In this document: piece after piece, positions 4,435-5,731 of the stretch | How the letters are laid out: every line of letters begins with the position of its first letter | Numbering within the stretch: the first letter of the stretch is position 1 | Source of the DNA: Spirosoma sp. | GTDB taxonomy: Bacteria; Bacteroidota; Bacteroidia; Cytophagales; Spirosomataceae | Direction: 5' to 3' | Assembly: GCA_025351545.1 (NCBI GenBank) | Contig: JANXVQ010000483.1 | Location: forward strand, 1-5,731 | DNA: 5,731 bases | The notes under the pieces: model-generated | Database searches by the model: none | Seen by the model: only the letters and a program-made list of their open reading frames with translations | Told to the model about the DNA's origin: nothing | Translations under genes and position numbers: made by a program

Positions 4435-5731
4435 ATGAAAAGCAACTGGAAATTATTGGCGTTAATGGCACTCCTGTCGAGTGTTGTGACGTTGGCCGCT
4501 TACAACCTGTTGGGCTTCAACAAACGGGATGTGATTTTTAACGAGTCGTCTTCAGCACCGACTATTCTGGGACGTCTGGCATCAATGCCGGGAAACAACC
4601 CTAACGGCAACCCAGGCGATTTCTCTACGGCGGCCGAGGCCGTAACGCCAACCGTTGTTCATATTCGGACAACAATGACCAGAACGGTGCGGCAGCAACA
4701 GGTTCCTGATATTTTTCGGGAGTTTTTCGGCGACGAATTTGGTGGCAACCAACGGCAACCCCGACGGCAGCAGGGCCAGGCATCTGGCTCAGGCGTGATC
4801 ATTAGCAAAGACGGTTATATCGTTACGAATAACCACGTTGTGCAGGATGCTGATGAAGTTGAAGTTATTATGACCGACAAACGTAGCTTTAAGGCTAAAG
4901 TAATCGGCACCGATCCGCTGACAGATTTAGCTATAATTAAAGTAGAAGCAACTAACCTGCCGTCAATTAGTCTTGGTGACTCTGATGCACTGAAATTAGG
5001 AGAATGGGTATTGGCTGTTGGTTATCCTCTCGATCTGGAATCAACTGTTACGGCGGGCATTGTCAGTGCAAAAAGTCGTCGGATTGGTATCCTTGATCAA
5101 CAGGAGTCCGGTCAGCGATCGAATCAACAAGGTACAGACAAGCAAGTAAAGGATACACCTGTAGAAGCGTTTATTCAGACTGATGCCGCTATAAACCCAG
5201 GCAACTCAGGTGGTGCTCTTGTTAATTTACGTGGTGAATTAGTTGGCATTAACTCCGCCATTGCCTCAGCAACAGGCTATTACAGTGGCTATGGCTTTGC
5301 TGTTCCCGTATCACTTGTCAAGAAAGTATCGGCCGATTTACTCAAGTATGGTACTGTACAACGCGGTTATATTGGCATTCTGCCAATCGAACTGAACAGC
5401 ACCGTAGCCAAAGAGAAAGGCGCAAAAGTGGGTCGTGGTATTTACGTCGAAAACGTTGTTGAGAAAGGTGCTGCAGAAGCTGCCGGTTTAAAAAAAGGCG
5501 ATGTTATCGTAAAAATGGAAGGCCAGCCACTCGATTCAGACGCTCAGATGCGTGAAATCATTGGTCGTCGTCGTCCGGGCGATATTGTCAATGTTACGGT
5601 TAACCGCGATGGAAGCGAACGCGACTTTAAGGTCGAATTACGTAACCGGAACGGCGGTCGCGACGTCCTCAAAAAGACAGATGTCGTAACGGCAAATGCG
5701 TCTTTGAGCTCGCTGGGAGCCAGTTTTGAAG
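4435..5731 (+). CDS. htrA: Do/HtrA-family serine protease, 3'-truncated by the window edge
   Basis: HtrA/Deg proteases degrade or refold damaged proteins in the periplasm. The frame runs without a stop from ATG 4435 to the window end (432 residues). A lysine-containing N-terminus and a hydrophobic stretch (about residues 7-22) form a signal peptide or membrane anchor without a clear cleavage site. The trypsin-like domain has H134 in VTNNHVV, D164 in LTDLAIIKV and S258 in NPGNSGGAL, a complete triad. The LA loop (about 79-116) carries IFREFFGDEF and a Gln/Arg-rich linker, as in DegP-type enzymes. A first PDZ domain runs from GYIGI (312) to about 408 and contains AAGLKKGDVIVKMEG. A second PDZ probably lies beyond the window. 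The 375-bp gap upstream suggests its own promoter, perhaps stress-controlled. The start fits the signal segment; there is no Shine-Dalgarno sequence. Confidence 0.95.
   Translation, partial: MKSNWKLLALMALLSSVVTLAAYNLLGFNKRDVIFNESSSAPTILGRLASMPGNNPNGNPGDFSTAAEAVTPTVVHIRTTMTRTVRQQQVPDIFREFFGDEFGGNQRQPRRQQGQASGSGVIISKDGYIVTNNHVVQDADEVEVIMTDKRSFKAKVIGTDPLTDLAIIKVEATNLPSISLGDSDALKLGEWVLAVGYPLDLESTVTAGIVSAKSRRIGILDQQESGQRSNQQGTDKQVKDTPVEAFIQTDAAINPGNSGGALVNLRGELVGINSAIASATGYYSGYGFAVPVSLVKKVSADLLKYGTVQRGYIGILPIELNSTVAKEKGAKVGRGIYVENVVEKGAAEAAGLKKGDVIVKMEGQPLDSDAQMREIIGRRRPGDIVNVTVNRDGSERDFKVELRNRNGGRDVLKKTDVVTANASLSSLGASFE

Overview
The window holds six protein genes, all on the + strand. It reads as ordinary chromosome from a member of the Bacteroidota, most likely a Cytophagales/Spirosoma-like bacterium. 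I infer this from three things: the gene order acpP-fabF-rnc, which is typical of that phylum; start codons without Shine-Dalgarno sequences but with A/T-rich leaders; and a promoter upstream of acpP resembling the phylum's TTG / TAnnTTTG consensus. The genus is a guess from protein flavour, not a measurement.

Layout: (1) 1-540 is the 3' part of a SCO1/SenC-family copper chaperone or thioredoxin-like gene whose start lies before the window. Its last codons contain a perfect 16-bp inverted repeat with a 5-nt loop. (2) 659-1507 is a HAD-superfamily (NagD-like, C2-capped) hydrolase with an atypical first catalytic motif. (3) 1508-1662 is a regulatory gap with a predicted promoter and an overlapping inverted repeat, driving acpP (1663-1902). 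(4) 1903-2043, between acpP and fabF, is rich in GTAC-centred repeats and ends in a terminator-like hairpin plus T-tract just before fabF (2044-3294). (5) rnc, encoding RNase III (3298-4059), follows fabF after 3 nt and in the same reading frame. (6) 4060-4434 is a 375-bp AT-rich non-coding region with several small inverted repeats. It precedes a Do/HtrA-family periplasmic serine protease (4435 to the window end) that is cut inside its C-terminal half.

How the genes work together: AcpP carries growing acyl chains and FabF elongates them, so these two form a fatty-acid synthesis unit. RNase III is co-transcribed by position but acts on double-stranded RNA. The hairpin and T-tract after acpP would let the small, abundant carrier protein be made in excess over FabF and RNase III. 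The SCO protein (respiratory copper/thiol handling) and HtrA (envelope protein quality control) act in the cell envelope and have no clear link to the central operon.

I see no mobile element, CRISPR array, tRNA or rRNA, and no convincing new multi-gene system. The strongest unexplained signal is the long perfect hairpin inside the end of the SCO gene. Next are the repeat cluster between acpP and fabF and the altered HAD motif I.
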